DNA from: Haliotis asinina
Taxonomy: Eukaryota; Mollusca; Gastropoda; Lepetellida; Haliotidae
Length of the DNA: 64,000 bases
Reading direction: 5' to 3'
Assembly: GCF_037392515.1 (NCBI RefSeq)
Contig: NC_090288.1
Coordinates: 60,621,673 to 60,685,672 of the forward strand
Position numbers and translations under genes: made by a program. The notes below the pieces were generated by a model, which saw only the letters and a program-made list of their open reading frames with translations, did not search any database and had not been told where the DNA came from. Shown in pieces: positions 25,501 through 37,500 of this stretch (position 1 is the stretch's first letter; each line of letters opens with the position of its first letter).

Positions 25501-28500
25501 AAACATTAATTAGAGACAAATGTGAGTAGTCACAAGCAAAGATAAAAAATTAAGGCATACAAATTTGAACAAGAATGGAAAAAACCAACAACGCTGCTCG
25601 GTTGTGTTATGACAAGTTTGAGAATTGCTGTCTTGTATGACATGTCAAAATGTCAAAAGTATTATAAAAGCAGTAGAAGTACTTCTTGTAGGTTTTGGTG
25701 AATCAATAAGATTTATTGTGATAGAAATCCATCAACTGCTGAGGCTCACCTCTCATCTGACACCCATGGACAAGCGCAACTGTGCAAAAATAAGTCAGGT
25801 GTGCCGTTGGGAAAGACTAGTCGACCCCATGAAGATTATATTCATGGTAGCAGAAAATGAAAAAAAATTGCAGATTTACAAACTGAACTGAATAGATGGT
25901 TGTCAAAATAGTCCTGACAATAGTAGATATAATGGTCCTGACAATAGTAGATATGATGGTCAGACAATAGTGGACATGGTGGTCAGACAGTAGTGGATAT
26001 GATGGTCAGACAATAGTGCATATGGTGATCCTGACAATAGTAGATACAATCATCAGACAGTAGTAGATATGATGGTCAGACAATAGTGGATATGGTGGTC
26101 AGACAATAGTGGATATGATGGTCAGACAATAGTGCATATGGTGATCCTGACAATAGTAGATACAATCATCAGACAGTAGTAGATATGATGGTCACACAAA
26201 AGTGGATATGGTGGTCAGACAATAGTAGATATGATGGTTCTGACAATAGTGGATATGGTGGTCAGACAATAGTAGATATGATGGTCAGACAATAGTAGAT
26301 ATGGTCAGACAATAGTAGATATGATGGTCAGACAGTAGTAGATATGATGGTCAGACAATAGTAGATGTGATGGTTCTGACAATAGTAGATATGATGGTCA
26401 GACAAAAGTAGATAGAAGATATGATTTTCAGAAGTTGTAGATATGATGGTCAGACAGTAGTAGATATGATGATTCTGACAATAGTGAATCTGATGGTCAG
26501 ACAATAGTAGATATAATGGTCAGACAATAGTGGATATGATGGTCAGACAATAGTAGATATGATGGTTCTGACAATAGTAGATTGCTCACATCCACCCACA
26601 TAGTGTTGTCATTGCAATGTCTTTGTTCAGCCTGCATCAAAGCCAATGGTGGACGCACAGGATACTAAATTTGTAAATTGACTTTTGGTACAATATCTCT
26701 CTAAAGGGTGGTTATGATATCTAGTGTTAAATCATACAGATATAAATATTATCCTGTCAACAATTAAACAGCGATGAAGGAGAATATCACAAATCATGTT
26801 AATATCTTTTTGCATTTAAGTGGTATACCATGAAATAATGCACAGTTACTGTATTCCAGTAGTATATCTTGTATCTTGTATCCTTAGCTTTCTTGGGTGG
26901 GAGTACAAAGGTCGCATTTCCTGCAAGTCGATTGGTACAAGGATTCATTGTGTGTATTGTATCTTGTATCTTGTATCCTTAGGTTTGATGGGTGGGAGTA
27001 CAAAGGCCAGCATTTCCTGCAAGTCGATTGGTACAAGGATGTTCTCAAGTACCACCTGGAGCAGAAGAAGAAGAAGCAGCAGAATTCTGGTATGTTTCTG
27101 TGTGTTACAGTGACATGATGTATTGTGACATGATGTATTGTGACAGAGTAGTAGTACTGTTTCTGTTGTCTAACAGCAGTACACTTTCAAAGTATGTTTT
27201 TGCTGTATAGAAGTGCATTCTTACAGAGGAGCGGTACACATCTTTCAGTCCATCTGTCTGCCGTCCATTTTCTGTTTCCAGAGACAAAGTCCTTAGCCAT
27301 CAAATATGTTTTGTAGAAACGTTTTATACAGTCTTGTTAGAGCCTTTTTCATGATGGATTTTTTTTCTCTTTTAATATCTTTTATGTTTTCATCATGACA
27401 ACGTTATGTAAATTTATGTAAAATGAGGGAATTGCTTGTTTAAAGAATTCTAAAACATATGAGTGTTTGTTTAAAGGATTCTTGCAACATAGATAAAGGA
27501 AGAGGTTATCAATAACTAGTGCTTTTTTGATTGGTAATTAAATGAAATATCACTGAATAGGGTTATTCTGTTCCCAACTATACTAAAGGCTTACAGTGGC
27601 AATGAACCAAAAGCTTAGTGTGATTCAGTCAAATTCGATTGCACCAGATGGTGCATGTATCATGTCCTAATGACACTTGTACATTGTCAAGGTGCACATG
27701 CAAAACCTGACTTGGCACCAATGTCATTTGCACTATGAACGGATGGGTTTGAGTGGGTTTTGCTAACATTTATTTAGAGTCGAAAGATAGGGATCCCATT
27801 TCGGATACATAGATGTATCATCAGAGAAAAATGATTCATTATGTTTAAAAATTACATTTTGTGAAGTTTCTTTTTTGACTCAGTATTGTTGCACATTGTT
27901 AAGGTGTTGTATACTGTTAAGTTGTACATTGTTAAGGTGTAGTTGTACATTGTTAAGGTGTAGTTGTACATTGTTAAGGTGTAGTTGTATGTTGTTAAGG
28001 TGTAGTTGTACATTGTTAAGGTGTAGTTGTACATTGTTAAGATGTAGTTATATGTTGTTGAGGTGTTCTTGTACACTGTTAAGTTGTAGTTGTGCATTGT
28101 GAAAATGTAGTTATACATTAGAAGAGAAAGAGACCAGAGTGGGTGAGGAGGGGCTGTGATGCTAGCACTAAGGTGACTAGTTTCGTCAGAGTTGGACTAA
28201 TCAGGCGGAGAAGCTAGTGGTGACTGGGGTTATATATACTATAGAGGAGCCGGAGGGGTTGGCCGCCGGTCTGAGGTGGGTCCTGTGTTTTAGCCAGGGA
28301 ACAATGTAAACGCCCCCTACTGCTGGTGAAGTGTGGATGGCAGTCAGTGGTTCAACGGTGATTCTGGTGATTATGGTGGTTCTGGTGGTGGGCGGTGTTA
28401 CCGTTGGTGTGGGTGGTGTTTGGTGGTGGCTATTGATGGTGTGCTGGTGGTAGCTGGTGGTATGTGAGGGACCTAGGGCCCCAACATACTGAGTTTGAGA

Positions 28501-31500
28501 GTATATAAACTTAAATTCAGATGGAATATAAATGTACAATGTTAAGGTGTTGGTTTACATTATTAAAGTGTAGTAGTGTATTGTTAAGTTCTAGTAGTAC
28601 ACTGTTAAGGTGTTGGTGTGCATTGTTAAAGTATAGTAGTACCTTGGTAAGGTGTTGGTATACGCGTTAAGGTGTATGTTTTTAAGGTGTATTAGTACAT
28701 TAAGGTGTAGTTATACGTTAAGGTGTATTGGTACACTGTTGAGGTGTTATACATTGCTGCATGGTTGTATATATTTGAGGTGTTGTGCATTGTTGCAGTG
28801 TTGTACATTGATATGGTGTTATGGGGTAGTTGTATATTGTCAAGCTTTATTCAGCTGACAGTTAAATGTGTTTTCTTGATGTTGATGTATTCTGAACCAT
28901 GAATTATTGCAGTGTTTGTTGCTTTGGCTAAGTGTGACCTAATATTTTGCAATCCACAGTATGACTGACGACAATGCTATAAGTCCTACCGATTGTGGGA
29001 AGCCTATGCCCTTGTTTGCAGGCTAGTCAGGACCATAGCACTCTCGTGTTTCACAATAGTGGGAACTGGTCAGCATCCATTCAGGTATTCCTCCTAGACT
29101 AACATGACAGAGGCAGATCTCCAATGCTGTTCAGGTAGCATTAGACTCTGTCACACTTCCAGCCTAATCGTGTTATTTTGATCGTCTTTCCAGATAGTCT
29201 CTATGGAGCCTGTACTGTAAGTAGGGCCAAACGGTGGCAGTGGCAGTTTAGGCCCTTGTTTAATCGAACTGGAGGAAGAATGCAGCGACCGTTTAACAAG
29301 TCAAGTGACTGGCAACGAAACAGATTTTACAACAGATCTTCTAATGTAGCTACCTCTTATAAGAACTCAAAGGAAAGATTAAGCAATACACTTTGGGCAA
29401 GGTCTCAAGAAAGCTCATCGGATAGTTCAAGTGATACCTCTCCAGACAGATCCAGTGATCGATCTCATTGGAGGTCAAAAGAGAGGTCACATGAAGGATC
29501 CAGAGAGAGGTCGCAAGATAGATTGACAGAGAGGTTATGTGATGAATCCAGTGAGAGGTCACAAGATAGATTGAGACAGAGATTACATGAAGGATCCAGA
29601 GAGAGTTCACAGGATAAATTGGCTGTGAGGTCATGTGATGAATCTGGTAAAATGTTGCAGGACAGATTAAGAGAGAGGTTGATGGATAGATTGACAGAAA
29701 AATCATGTGATGGATCCAGAGAGGACTTGCAGGCTGGATCTCAAGAAAGGTCACTTGATGGATCGAGAGAAAGGTGCAGTTCTTCATCTGAAGATATGTA
29801 CAATGAAAGACGAAAAGCTTGTGAAAAGACATTAAACAGGCCTGAAAATGTTTTGGCAAAGACAAAACCATGTGACCCGACAAACATGACAAGAAGAAGG
29901 GTGCGGTCAATGGTATGTATAAACAATTTTACTGTGCTCCTATCTATTATGTTGTATGTATATTTTTAATTTGCTGGTAGATGCTACAGAAGAGAGACCG
30001 GGTACCAGTGCCCTCCCACTTCACCTAATTTTTACCTGCTTTGTACGGAAAATTCATTAGGTGATGCAGGTATCATTCCTGTTTGATTTCTCAAGATTAG
30101 GTCAAGTGGGTATGGAAGAGTCTATATTTTGTGATCGGAGGGGGTTTAGCAACCATGTCAGAGTAAAAAAAGTGACAAAACTCAAGTGATAGAATTAATG
30201 AATTTGTTTTATATATCTTATGTATATTTTACATATTCAGTTCATAAATTAAAATTTGATGGTACATACACGTATGTCTTAATGTACCTATGTCGGGAAT
30301 CAAACACTGGCTTTTGGCTGACAAAGGAATACTTGTGTACACCATCATTCCTTGATACATTGGCACATTTATTTTGCATCCAAGATTGAACCCAAATTTG
30401 TCACCATATGTCCTTCAGTTTTTTTGTTAGTGACATGATCTGCACACTGATAATTTAAAATAGATATATAAATAATAATTGTTTGGAATATTCTCCCAAT
30501 ATAGGTTTCCATTTATTTAGCAAATTTCAGTTTCCATTTCCTGGAGATTCTGTTTGATGGTACATTTAATAGCTTTCAAGCTTTCACCCAATAACAGTGA
30601 AGTATATGTAAATGATAGAGGATCTGGTGTGGGTGGAATTCAAACTCCCTGGAAACCTAAAGAATTGCTAACTAAACTTCACATCTCCAGATACTTTACA
30701 GAACTATTTTTTAAGGACTTTACAGAACTATATACCATAGAGGATTGAGACACTGTTACCAACCAATAATACCAACCTGAAGAGAGTTAATTCATTTTAC
30801 AGGTGTCAATATCTAACACAAGACTGAGGATTGAAAAGAAAATGTCATGTGTTCTGAAATTTCTTTGTCAGCATAAACCATTGGTGGATGCAGGCAGGGT
30901 TCCGGGGGTTCGAATCCCCACCTTTTGAAAATGACTTATGATCACATTGAAGGGTTTTTTCATCTTTGGCTAAGCCAATGAGGTTTCCAGGTTCCCTGAA
31001 CCCCCTCCTTTCAAAATTCCTTGATCCTCCCATGTGAATAACAACTTCGGGACCATTTAACAAGAATACAGATCTGTAGAAGTGGCCAGTATCCCCTGCA
31101 ACTCATATGCAGGGGGTATTATTTTTTAGCCTTGAGTTTGACTTTGCACGAGAGAGGTAGTCAGGGCAGAACTTTATAACTGTTTCCCAGTAACTTGGCT
31201 CACAGATGGATCTGGTTCTGAACTGGTGCCTGTAGTTAGTTTTGGATGTTTGAATGAAATATTTTTGTTGTGTCCATGGCAGCAAGTTTTACTTTCCCTG
31301 AAACTGGTAGAGCTCTTTTTCAGAGCAAAACGTCAAAACCATTCAGTAATCTAATTCCACTTTGAACCTAAGGACATAAGTCAACAGTTCCCTCTATTTC
31401 TGTATCAATAATACGGAGTTACATCAAACTATGGAAGCATGATTTTTCAGTATAGATACGTACGCCGTTTTGTACTCGTATAGATACTTATACCGATATC

Positions 31501-34500
31501 TGGACCAAAACATCTCTATCCTCTCAGGCCTCTTGAACGGTGAAGGGTAGAATAGACTCAGTTATTTACAGACTGCGGCCATATAGCTGTAATATTGCTG
31601 AGCGCAGCGTGTTACGGTTAAGAATTTGCCGTGACAAACGATGAATGAAACCCCCTGTGAACCAGCAAAACAGAACAAAGACAAGTCTAAAACATTCATA
31701 TACTGTATTATTAGATCTAATAAAGAGAACAAGTTATTCAAGGTCAGAAGTCAATTTCACAATACTGATTTCAAATGCAATACAAGTGAGACAAAATCTA
31801 AGGCAATGGGTCACAAAATATGATATAGCAAATTCACCAAAGTCTTAGTGTGAGAGAGAAACAGTCATGCAGAATGTAACACAGCGATCGGTCCAACAGC
31901 GGTTAATGTAGATCAAACGTTGGCAGCGACTTATGATACTACTCAAGTGATGTGTCCGTATCTCAACACGGCAACTAGCCTTTATATATACTCAATCATT
32001 TCCCGAAAGTTCGGGCACATACGACCATCGCCAACACTGTAGAAATCTCTCGGAAGTAACAAATAGAAAACCAAGGGCAGATAATTTCCGGACAGCCAGT
32101 AGTATATACAATGACAGTTCTGGACCACTTTCAAGAAATGTCTCTACAAAGCCTTATTTACTAAATAAGGCTTTGGTTGGGTCATTAGCTCTTGCTACTA
32201 TTACCCCTACTACTTAACGTGTGTTGGAGGTAACACTGTGCCGTACGGTACGATCAATAATTCTTCTCTTACAAACCCCCTACCCGGCCCATCCCTCAAG
32301 TAGTACAAGTTAGGTTCGTCGGCTTTCATATCCACTTTATCTATGTTGTAAGTTTTGACTGACCATATAGGATCGGTGGCTCGCTTACGGCTATCACCCT
32401 CGTGTTCCCCCGGCTGGTATAGATACCTCACTAGGGCCCTATCTGGTATCTGTTTCTCCTTCCCACGCAATGGAGCGGACGACTCTGCAACTATTGATTT
32501 TAGTTTGATAGCGTCTGCCGGTTTCTTACCGGTGAGACGGGTGACTTCATGGTTGATTGCCGACACCACCTTGGATAACCTCGTGACCCATTCAGTCGAT
32601 CGTTTTCCAGGGGTGACCATCTCCCTAGCATACTGATGGCCGAACAAGCGCTCAGCCAAAGTCCTATTAAATCTCTCAACTATGGCTTGGCTGCGATGGG
32701 CTCCGGCCGTGCCACGCCTGACCTTTGTATCGTGTTTGGCTAGCAGTTGTGACACGGCACCCATGAACTCCCGTCCGGGGTCAACTTGCAGCTCTGTTGG
32801 CCACGTCAGCGGACTGCGTTTGTATATGCGTTCGAATCCTCTGGCTACCTGGGCCGAATCTTTCGTGGTCAAGGGTTCGGCTTCCTTGTAACGACTGGCT
32901 ACGTCCACTACGGTTAAGGCATACTTGTACCTCTTGTCGTGGGGTAGGAACAGTAGGTCTGCCTGGTGAACGCTATTAGGTATGTTAATACCGAACCTCC
33001 TTCTAGGCACGTAGCGTGGTGCCGGCAAATAGATCTGCCACAGGGCTTGTTTTTCAAGCCACGCTTTGGCTTCCTCCGGGGGTACTCGCGCTATTTTAGC
33101 TAGCTTATCAACTGCGCTAGCTCCTTTCCAGTACCCACGCGGGCTGTAGTAAATAGCCTCAAATTTTCTCATGTCCATACGCGTATGTGTTTATCCCATC
33201 AATAGCTATCCAACGTTTCGTGTCCATAGGCGACAGGGACGTCTTGTTTATAGCCAGTCCGTATATCTTATGTCCATCACTTCTAAGTGTGTTCATTTTA
33301 TGTCTAAAGGTACGGGTCTTGAACAGGGCTTCCTTGAATCTGGCGTGTTTGATGTGTTGTTTCACCACATACTTCTTAACCCCCTTAGCCTTCCGGATCT
33401 CACTATTGTCGGCTTTCAGTATGGAGTACATCTTAGGTCTCAAACCTATGTACTCGGCTATGGGCGTGCCAGCACACTCGTCCTTCATCTTACCTAGGAC
33501 CTTTTTATTTACCGTACTGTGTATGGCATGGGTCTTAGGGTAGTCGCTGGTGTCGTATAAATCGAGGTGTTTTTTCATGTCCTCGTACACGTCCTCGGTT
33601 CGAATCTCCTTCAGCAGGGAATCCGTGTCAGTGTACAGCACTTCACACCTGTCGCCGTACTGTTTCTTGAGCTCGTTGTAGTAAAAGTCGTACATCAGGT
33701 GTTTGGATAAATCGAGGATGCTCATCCCCACGTAAACAGGCCGGTTGAATTTTATGTGGCTTTTCTTTATGTGTAGGGCAACCAGGTTGTCTGTGAATAT
33801 CTTACTACGGTTGAATGCCGGACTGGCTATCAATCTCCTGAGCTTGTCTTCCTCACTCGACCGAACCAGCTTCACGGTCACGCGTTTCCTCAGGTTCTCC
33901 ATAGTCTTACCAAACACCGAGTTGTTCATGAGCTTGTAGAGATTTTTCTCAAAATCACTGGTGGCTTTTTTTCGTAGGTCTGTGTTCATTCTGATGTAGG
34001 GCTCCATCCATGGGCTCTGGTCGAACATGAGCACCCTGTGTATTTTGGTCATCCTCATACCCAACGACAGGTACAGCTGTAGGTTGCGATAGTGAACGAT
34101 GTACTTGGTCTTATTCATTAAGTTAGGCACGAGTTTTTCAACGTCTGTCACACGCCCACCTGACAAGTTATGTTGGTACTCAGACATCCAGTCTGGGTTA
34201 ACCCTCATACGTTCGGGGGCCAGGGGGTAGCTGTTGTGCGATGTGTGTAATTCCTTGGTATACTCTAAGTCAACCTCGAGGATATAACCTTTGTTCGAAT
34301 CTGGTGCAACCCCCATAACATCAACGTGGGGTACCCATTCGAATCCCCCTGTAGGTAGATACTGGCTCATGGCCCAGCCGTACAGGTTGTTTGCGTCGAG
34401 GTAGAGAATGTGATTGGTTGGATCGTAACCTTTCACGTATTGATTATTTGCTTTCGAGTATCGTTTGGATGCCATGGAAATCCCACCTCGCAAGCCTTTC

Positions 34501-37500
34501 TCAATGAATAGGTGCATGTCGTAATCTGTGAGCAATTCCAAATTAACTCCGGTCTTTTTAAGCAAGGCGTCCCACGACAGACCTGGGCTGGTGTAATACC
34601 ATGCGGGGTCGAGTTTATACTGCTTGAAACACGTCCGCCTAAACGTCTCAAACACGTCGGCTAACAGCAGTACATCTGTCCTCAAGTACAGGTCGTGATA
34701 ATCACCCAGGTTCTTACAACCCAGTTTATTCCATACGTTAGTCGCGTGCGAGTAATCATCTCGTGAGACGGACGCCTCATTCAGCTTGCTATAAAAGCAG
34801 TCAATAGGGGGTAGTCTGGTCTCGGTGAACTTGACCCAACTATCCATGTACTCATAGGGGTACACATCCTTCCTCATAAGCAGGGGTCTAGTCTCGGCGT
34901 CTGTGTATCGATCGGTGATAGGGAAGGTATTGTTGGCCTTGACCAGACTGTCGAGTGACGACAGGAGGAACTGAAACGAGTCAATGAACCTAAGTCCGTT
35001 TAAGCTGAAGGAGATGTATCTCTCCATGTTGTTGGGGATGCACGTTATATTACCATCGATTTTCGCGATGGCCTGCATGATCAAGTGTGAGTCGTACCCT
35101 CTCAAGTTGTGAAAGACAACGGGGATGTTTATTGTCTTAGGGTTGATTTTAAGCTTGAGTTTGCACGCGCTGTGAGCGGCGCCTCTATACTTACCAGTTA
35201 TGTGGCAGTGATCTCTCACCGAATCACCGTTAAGTGGTGAGTCACACACGTGACAGTTAGTGCTACTAGCGTGAGCTAGCCTGTCGACTCGGGTCAGACG
35301 CATGGGAGCGATTTTATACAATGCATTCCTAATAATTTTTTCTTCCTCCTGCAAACACTTTAGAAACCTTTCAGCCGCGTCAGGGCCCCTATATACTACC
35401 GGAGCTTTCGTTTCCCCGTCACAACGGACGACAATGTATCCAAACGAACAGGCTTTATGCTCTTGTGTTTTGTGGGTGAAGGGAGCCTCGACGGCGGCAT
35501 CACTGGTGGAATCCCCACCCACAACTAAGGCTTCGAAGTCGGCGTATATGATATAAGGCACAGACATTAGGTTCTTGTGGTTACTGAATTTTAGGATATT
35601 ATCACCTTCCTTAGGCATGTCGACTCGTATGGCCGTCTGCCCCACACCTTGGCAATCCTTCCGGTGGGATTCTAATAAATCAGCTCGACTGAAACCGTGT
35701 AGGCATCGTACACAAAAGTGTTTTTCCCCATCGTGTTACGACTGGTCGTGCAACAACCGGCTGAGATGTTTTATCCATGTGTAGTGATACTTGTCACCTC
35801 GTTGGATCATGAATATATTGATAACTTGGCGATCCTTCACCGGGCTGACCCTGTGTACTATTGTTTTGTTACCTTCGTGCCCAAAGACATTTATAGCCAT
35901 ATTATTCTGTTTTTCTACTTTAGTGATCTGGGATATGGGGGTGGGTTCATCTATACCATCCCAGTTGAGCCCATCGTCTTGGGGATAGCTAGAAAGCCTA
36001 TCTGAATGAGTGCCAGCTGGAAATAAGGCTGACCTGATAGCTAACCTCAGGCAATCGTTTCCTCTATTCTTAACGTTTACTATGGCATGTTTGTTCCTAT
36101 AGTAGGGAGGCAAGGCTAGGTATGACCCGCCTCTGAACGGCACGTAGTTAGCTATGTCTAGATAGACATTATCGATTTTATCTACAGCCCACCCGGACCC
36201 CAAGTGTGTGTAGCGTTCTAGGTATTCTCGTATCTGCTGAAAACTGGTATCGATTGATGTGTCAATGGTCTCTGTATGTGTGACGACCTCTTGTTTACCT
36301 CGGAAGTAAGGCTGAACATACTCAGTGGCCCCTGTGGGGCCCCCAACCTGCTTATCGAGCGACATTTTCACTGTGATCTGAAACTTGATACTTCCTAGGT
36401 TATTTAGTTCCTGGTTGACCTTATCAGCTATCAGAGGCTTGATATCTGTAATGTCTATGTTTCTATCAACGTGCATGCGCCAACCTCTCAAATAGTTGCC
36501 TACAGCGCGCTCAGTGCGCACGAACTGTAGGTCAATAGCTCTATTATGTCGTAATAATTCTACAAGCTGTGGTTTTCTCATACGGGAATACCCGCCTAAA
36601 CCCAAATCGTGTGCCTCGGCTTTCAGTTGTTTTACAGTGGGACGTGCTACAGGGGCATGTGATAACAATGCGGTTAACCCGGCTCTCCCCAGGTTTGAAT
36701 AACCCGTGTATCCAAGCTGTTTTGCTTGAGCTTTTAATTGTGTTACCGTAGGAGGGGCTTCTAAACCTAGTAATCTCAACAATGCTGACTTCCGCATTCG
36801 AGAATACCCGATCACACCTCTCTGTTTTGCGACCCTCTTCAGCTCGCGTACAGTAGCCATAGTGTTTACACCTAAGAGAACCAATGTCTAATTGGTTCAC
36901 AGTAAAGGGAGGTAACCCTTAAGTGGCTGTTTCACGCATTGGAGTCTATCTTGAGCAGTCGCCTACGTTCTTTTATGTAGCCTTTTTTATTCTTGTAGAT
37001 GAGTTGATGTCTGACTACGTTCGCTCCGTGAGCTTTACATAGACAGTAGTGTCCTTTAACCCCGATACCACACACAGAACACGTGTAGTTAGGACTTCCC
37101 ATATGGAAACAACAGAACCCCTGATTCCTGCATTTCCTACCACAGGCCTCGGTCTTCCCCATAAGTATGTATTCGCATCGGTATGGAGCGGGTCTCATGT
37201 TTACTTATATAGGTATTTTAATTTAATTGCTTCGCAACCAACGCAGTAGCTGCTATACCCAACACTATGAAGCCCAGTTCACGATTCATTTGTCCCTTGG
37301 ATGGTGTGTAGTACTGAGCGAGTGTGGGTTTATTGAGCGGTTCCAATTGTTTACCAGTTAGTAGGTAGTATTCTTTCATTGCTTCATCGACATCGTTGAA
37401 TGTTTGAACGGCATGGTTTTCACGCTGGAGTTGTTCGTTAATAAAATCGATCCTCTGGAGACGTTTTTTAGCGTACTCGGCCTGTGCTCTTTGTAATTTC

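Noticed and set aside
29350..29910. 186-codon minus-strand open frame opposite exon 4
   Set aside because: A mirror of the RS-like codon pattern on the sense strand. The sense frame has matching splice sites and the antisense one has no family motif.
30900..30925. Possible tRNA gene because of GGTTCGAATCC
   Set aside because: No acceptor stem, D arm or anticodon arm can be built around it. The motif is palindromic and probably part of a dispersed repeat.
34433..37249. Many open frames on the + strand of the Polinton left half
   Set aside because: They are shadows of polB, the zinc-binding gene and the membrane-protein genes, whose motifs are on the minus strand.
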